A stretch of DNA of 64,000 nt from contig CP099843.1 in assembly GCA_030062745.1 (NCBI GenBank), positions 23,862,122-23,926,121 of the forward strand, read 5' to 3'. The notes beneath the pieces were generated by a model. That model was not told the origin of the DNA and did no database searches. It saw only the letters and a program-made list of their open reading frames with translations. Numbering within the stretch: position 1 is the stretch's first letter; the number at the start of each line of letters is the position of its first letter. The translations under genes were made by a program, and so were the position numbers. Shown in pieces: positions 59,423-64,000 of the stretch. The DNA is from Capitulum mitella. Taxonomy: Eukaryota; Arthropoda; Thecostraca; Pollicipedomorpha; Pollicipedidae.

Positions 59423-60626
59423 CCCTCTTCCCGGTAGCGGGGCTGAATCCGCCCCCCTCGGTTTTTTTGCCTGCCAATTCCAGGCTTTCTGACGCAGTTT
59501 CGCGCAACTGTGTGATTTTTCCTAGCTATTCTTTCACGTATTGTGACAAAATTTCGCACCTTTTTTGTTTAGGGACGGAGCCAGGCAATATTTTTGAGAG
59601 TGCACGTACGGGCCATTTTTGGCACTGTTGAGGGTAAAAAGAAAATGAATGCCAAAAACAGTGTTTTTAAATACAGCTTAAAACTTTATATGGATGTATA
59701 GAAAAATAAATGGTCAAAGTTCAAATACAATTTTGTTTATCTGAGGTCACTTTACAAGATCAGGTCAAGGTCAAAAGTCAAAAGTTGTTTTTATAATAAT
59801 AATTTCGGCTGCATTTTCTCAAATGCCAAACCCGGCATATATGTCACGTCACAAAATGCCTTCTACTCGTGTATCAAGTTTGAGCTTGATATCAGTTCGG
59901 GTCACGGAACTGTGACTTGAAATGTTAGTGCGCGTACCCTATATCACAATAGCCGTAAAATGGAATTTTTGAAATAGAGTGAATTAAAACGATTGAAAAC
60001 GTTTACAGGTAATATTAAATGCACACGAGATCATTCCAAGTGATTCCAAGGTCACTGGAAGTCATTTAAGGTCAAAGGTCACAAACTGATCTGAGAAACG
60101 TGTGACCATGACAGTTCCCCTTTTTCATGTCCCTGACACCGCTTATGCTAACATTATACAAATATTGTAATGCGATTTGTACTTCTTTAGTATAACATGA
60201 CTAGCAGAAGCCAAAAAAGGCGTTTGCCTCTTTTGTTCATTCAGTTGTTGAAAAACTAATCCTCCTATTTTTCAACTGTGAACGCCTATGAATATTCTGA
60301 AAATTTTAAATGTGCGTAGCAATGGTAAAAGTCCCATCTATAATCTCTTGATTCATGCCAATTTCATTGAAATCAGTCTATAAACAACGGAGTTATAAGA
60401 AGTTCAAAAATACCCTCGATTTTCATATTTTTGCCCTCCTGTATCCATCCCTTATAAAATGTTGAAAATTTCCTTTTATAAAAATGTAGGTTACGTCATG
60501 GCAAATCGATTGCCGTTTGTTGCGATTAAATCAGATGTGTAGATCTTGAGATATCAAAGGGGGCCGAATCCACCCCTGTCCCCCTGCCGGGAATCGGCCA
60601 TACCGTCTAGCCCTCCGGAAATAGGA
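59423..60626 (+). mobile_element. TTAA-flanked family A element, copy A5
   Basis: TTAA at 59419-59422 and 60627-60630. Starts CCCTCTTCCCGG and ends CCGGAAATAGGA, two to three changes from the family. A perfect DR1-type AGGTCA-A-AGGTCA lies at 60069-60081. Older than A4. Confidence 0.85.
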
Positions 60627-60630
60627 TTAA

Positions 60631-61562
60631 ACTAACAAAAATACAAAAAATGCAAAGCTTTTCCTTCATAGAAAAGTACTCCTGGCGGAAAACGACGTTC
60701 GATAGCCTGTAGAGATTTGCATTTCCCAAAAAAAAGTGTAAAATTTTGAAATGAGAAGGGCTGGGGGGCCAGCACGAATGTATAAATGGAGGTTTACTTA
60801 TACGAGCTGTCTTACCCCATGTTATGACCGAATTTGTTCTGTATCAAGCCATTCTACCGATCATTGATAGGCCTGTCGTATGTGTTAAGAAGAGGTCAGT
60901 TTCTAGAATTCATAGACGTGTCAGGGCTCATAAAAAGGGGCACACGTCTTTGGTAGATTTCAGTTCATTCCACAAAATATTCTTAGGTTGGCGAGCTTAT
61001 TTCTGTTCAGAAAACATTTCCAAATATCTCACATGCCATAGCTTCCAGAAAAAGTGGCGTAACTTTCTACATAGTGAACGTTGGTAGTTGTATATTATAT
61101 TCAAGCATATTTTGGAAATTCTTTTGCATTGCGTTTAAAGTTTGGTTTTGAGGGCAAAACTGCGTTACATTTTGAAATAACTGAGTCATAGGCGGAACCA
61201 GGGCACATGGGAGGATTTTATTTTTGGGGAAAATGTGACGGTTTTCGTCATATATTCTGAATCTGGTAAAATGATGTGCCAAGAAAACATTTCCATTTGT
61301 GTTACGTGACGCATTATACACACACTGTAAGTTGTCATAGGCGGATCCAGTTGCCAGAAAAAGAGGGACCAATAATTTCATGGTTACAGCTGTGTTTTAT
61401 TCTTTAAATCGAGTAATGATACCTCAGGAATAACAAGAAACGAAATATCCCCTTCACATCAGCACGAAACCGCCCCTGGTTTGTATTTCCACTGAAATGT
61501 GCAAAATTTGAGTCAAAAATAGGTGGAACTAACGACACCAGTCACACAGATCCAGATGTCTC
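60631..61562. other. no recognised gene
   Basis: Short stretch between two family A elements; frame 60824-61087 is unrecognised. Confidence 0.35.
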
Positions 61563-61566
61563 TTAA

Positions 61567-62771
61567 CCCTATTCCCGGTAGGGGGGGGGGCGGAATCCGC
61601 CCCCTCCTCGGGTTTTTTGCTTCCCAATTCCAGGGTTTTTAACGCAGCTTCACGAAACTTGGTGACTTTTCCTAGCTATTCTTTCTACGTGCTGTGACAA
61701 AATTTCGAAATTCTATTTTGTCAGGGGCGGAACCAGGCAACGTTTTTAGGAGGCACATCATGCCATTTTTGGCCATGTTGAGGGTAAAATGAAAATGTCT
61801 GCCAAAAACAGAGTTTTAAAGCTAAAACTTAAAACTTTATATGGATGTACAGCTAAATAGTTGGGCAATATGCAGATGTAATTTTGTATATCTGAGGTCA
61901 TTTTACAAGGTCAACTCAAGGTCAAAAGTCAAGATTTATTTTTTCGCAATAATTTCGGCGTTGTTTTTTCAAATGCCAAACCCGAAATATGTATGACGTA
62001 GAAGTATGCCTTCTACTTGTGTACCAAGTTTCAGCTTGATATGAGGTCGGGTCACGGAGCTATGACCTAAAATGTCAGTGCGCGTACGACACAATCGCAA
62101 TAGCCATAAAATAAAATTTTTGCAATAGAGTGAATTCAAATGATTGAAAACGTTTACAGATAATATTAAATGCACACGAGATCATTCCAAATGACCCCAA
62201 GGTCACTGGAGGTCATTTAATGTCAAAGGTCAAAAGTTGATCTGAGAAACGTGTGACCATGGCAGTTCCCCTTTTTCATGTCCCTGGCACCGCCTAAGCT
62301 AACATTATACATTGTAATGCGATTTGTATTTCTTTAGTATAACATGACTAGCAGAAGCCAAAAAAGGGTGTTTGCCTCTTTTGTTCATCCAGTTGTTAGA
62401 AAACTAATCCTCCTATTTTTGAAACCCTGTGAACGCCTACGAATTTTCTCAAAATTTCAGATTTGTGGACCCATGGTGAAAGCCCTATCCATAATCTCTC
62501 GATTCATGCCAATTTCATCGAAATCGGTCGATAAACAACGGAGTTATAAGAAGTCCAAAAGAACCCCCCATTTTGACATTTTTGCCCCCCTGTATCCACA
62601 AATTTTAAAATTTTGAAAATTCCTTTCTATAAAAATGTAGTTCACGTGACGGCAAATCGATTGCCGTTTGTTGCGATGAAATCAGACGAGTAGTTCTCGA
62701 GATCTCAGGGGGGGGCCGAATCCGCCCCTTGCCGGGAATCGACCATACCGTCTAGCCCTCCGGGAATAGGG
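61567..62771 (+). mobile_element. TTAA-flanked family A element, copy A6, inserted in a LINE
   Basis: TTAA at 61563-61566 and 62772-62775. Starts CCCTATTCCCGG and ends CCGGGAATAGGG. The DR1-type site has decayed (TGTCA-A-AGGTCA). The LINE coding sequence on the minus strand stops exactly at the right TTAA. Confidence 0.88.
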
Positions 62772-62775
62772 TTAA

Positions 62776-63205
62776 AGGAGCCCCAGATGATGCTGCCATA
62801 CTCGGGATGTGAACGTACCAGTGCCTTGTATAGAAGAGGGAGGGTGGTGGCGTCGATCGTCTCAAACGATCTCCGGATGACTGCGAGCATATGATTGGCT
62901 TTGGGAAACAGCTGAGGCGGCATGCTTGCGGAATTTGATGTCAGAGTGAACTTCGACGCCAAGATCTCTCGCCAAGGGCTTGGGATCAAATGGGATTCCT
63001 CTCATGCTATATGTGTGCCGTTGGTTGTGGGAGCCGACGTGCAGGACCTTGCATTTCCCTTTGTTAAAACGTGGCTGCCATCCGTCCGACCATTCAACCA
63101 CAACCTCTATGTTGGCTTGGAGAGTTTCAATACTAGAGGCGCGAGACATTTGGTTGTAGATTTTCGTGTCGTGTGCAAAGTCGTCGGTGACCACGAGCAC
63201 ATCAA
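62776..63205 (-). pseudogene. CR1-like LINE reverse-transcriptase fragment
   Basis: The minus strand reads FAHDTKIYNQM (the FADDTKIY catalytic box with D to H), then LQANIEVVVEWSDGWQPRFN, KGKCKVLHVG, ARDLGVEVHSDIKFRKH and, after one frameshift, KANHMLAVIRRSFETID, LYKALVRSHPEYGSIIWGSF. This is the end of the RT and the thumb region of CR1/Jockey-type LINEs (LQ-DL--L--W---W---FN--KC--(L/M)H(I/V)G, DLGV, LVR---EY---IW). The lost catalytic aspartate and the frameshift show it is dead. It is cut at the TTAA by copy A6. Confidence 0.72.
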
Positions 63206-63289
63206 CATCCGCCGAGAATCCGCTGCCAAGCTGGAGGCGTGCGAAGCCCGTGCCCTCACAACGTTGCTCCTCAAAATGGGATCCTTGCC

Positions 63290-63747
63290 AATCGTCAAAA
63301 CTGCAGCACCTGCTTTCCTCGATGCATTACGGCAAGAGACGTGCAGACTGCAATGTTGACGCCCAGTGTCCACAGGGACGCTGCGCCGGGTCCCACCAAC
63401 CGACACCTCGGCAACTGGCAGCGTGTCGCTGACACCCCCTCTTGCTCTTGATCGTGGCGGCATCCTCGTGACGTACTCGACAGTTTGTGGCAAAACGATT
63501 TCGGCCATCACACGTAGCACCGCTGACGAGACTTTGTCACCGGACGCCCGGCGCCAAGGCTCCTGGCGCCGAGACGTGCGTTTGTCGATGCGGCATCCTC
63601 ATCCCTGACAGCTCGGGCTCGCGCTGCGATTTGGCCCAGGTCGAGAGCTTCCGTGCGCGATCCCGCACTGAGGAACTGGCGGACGCTGTCAGGAAGGCCA
63701 GGCATGAACGCATTCACGAGGCCATTGTCGATGATTCCGCCGCTCAT
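63290..63747 (-). pseudogene. Gypsy-type retrotransposon gag C-terminus and protease relic
   Basis: The minus strand reads VNAFMPGLPDSVRQFLSAGS, then ALDLGQIAARARAV, a gag helix pattern (F--GLP--VR--L-AGS---ALDL--I--RARA). Then comes a broken CCHC knuckle split over two frames (RCYV / DGRNRFATNC, H replaced by R), then EVSVGGTRRSVPVDTGRQHC and SRKAGAAVLTIGKDP, a retropepsin-like start (VDTG). At least two frameshifts. It adjoins the LINE fragment, so one element landed in the other. Confidence 0.55.
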
Positions 63748-63749
63748 TG

Positions 63750-64000
63750 ACGCCAGGCGCCGTGGCTCGGCTAAAAATACATGTGGTGAATCACCACCAT
63801 GCAGGTTTCCCTGGCGACAACCCGCTCGTAGGCTACGTATGGATCAACCGCAAACACTACCAGCGGCGTTTCTTCCAGCTTCCCAGCCTCCACCCTTTCT
63901 GCCTCACCCATCTGCAGACAGAATGCGAAGGTGCCTCCGTTACGATGGAGAAGGATAGCACCTGCCACTGTAGGACAGGCTTAGCCTCTCGACAGCGGTG
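63750..64000. other. likely continuation of the Gypsy-type gag toward the right edge
   Basis: GC-rich and open on the minus strand, but with no block I can match. The element continues out of the window. Confidence 0.3.

Overview
This is a window of metazoan nuclear DNA, most likely from an aquatic invertebrate. Short exons lie in long AT-rich introns, there are long (AT)n, (GT)n and (TC)n tracts, and most of the sequence is transposable-element debris. The element types (Penelope-like GIY-YIG ends, an L1/Tx1-like LINE, a CR1-like LINE, a Gypsy-type gag/protease, TTAA-flanked short elements and a RAG1/Transib-like transposase) occur together in several invertebrate lineages, so I cannot name the species. 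There are no operons, CRISPR arrays or prokaryotic features. Most open frames are under 100 codons and look like chance.

Layout. 1-12.1 kb: two minus-strand exons of a beta-1,3-galactosyltransferase-like (GT31) gene, at 1488-1618 and 11750-12104. They are separated by a 10.1 kb intron that holds three Penelope-like relics, one TTAA element and a broken ORF of an unnamed mobile family. 12.2-34 kb: repeats, including members of two TTAA-flanked families (A and B), a LINE tail, a SINE-like pair and a BED-like zinc-finger relic. 34.6-37.2 kb: a possible small plus-strand gene with a GC-rich first exon and an ATG exon. 35,565-54,618: a recent head-to-tail duplication of an 8.9 kb unit. Copy 2 carries a 1,209-bp family A insertion flanked by TTAA, and copy 1 keeps the empty site. 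Each copy holds a 1.7 kb foldback element, a family B element, a (TC)n tract, and minus-strand exon-like segments that are cut at the breakpoint in copy 1. 54.6-54.8 kb: two exon-like plus-strand segments. 55.8-57.4 kb: a long family B member. 57.4-59.2 kb: a decayed RAG1/Transib-like transposase in which all three catalytic acidic positions can still be read. 59.4-62.8 kb: two more family A elements, the second inserted in a CR1-like LINE that adjoins a Gypsy-type gag/protease relic reaching the right end.

No set of genes here forms an evident pathway. The GT31 exons are the best-supported host coding sequence. The most informative material is evolutionary: a natural before/after pair for a TTAA-specific insertion, a RAG1-type transposase fossil, and TTAA elements that carry nuclear-receptor-type AGGTCA repeats. 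Everything was read by eye. Exon edges rest on splice consensus, frame and family resemblance, not on transcripts or searches.
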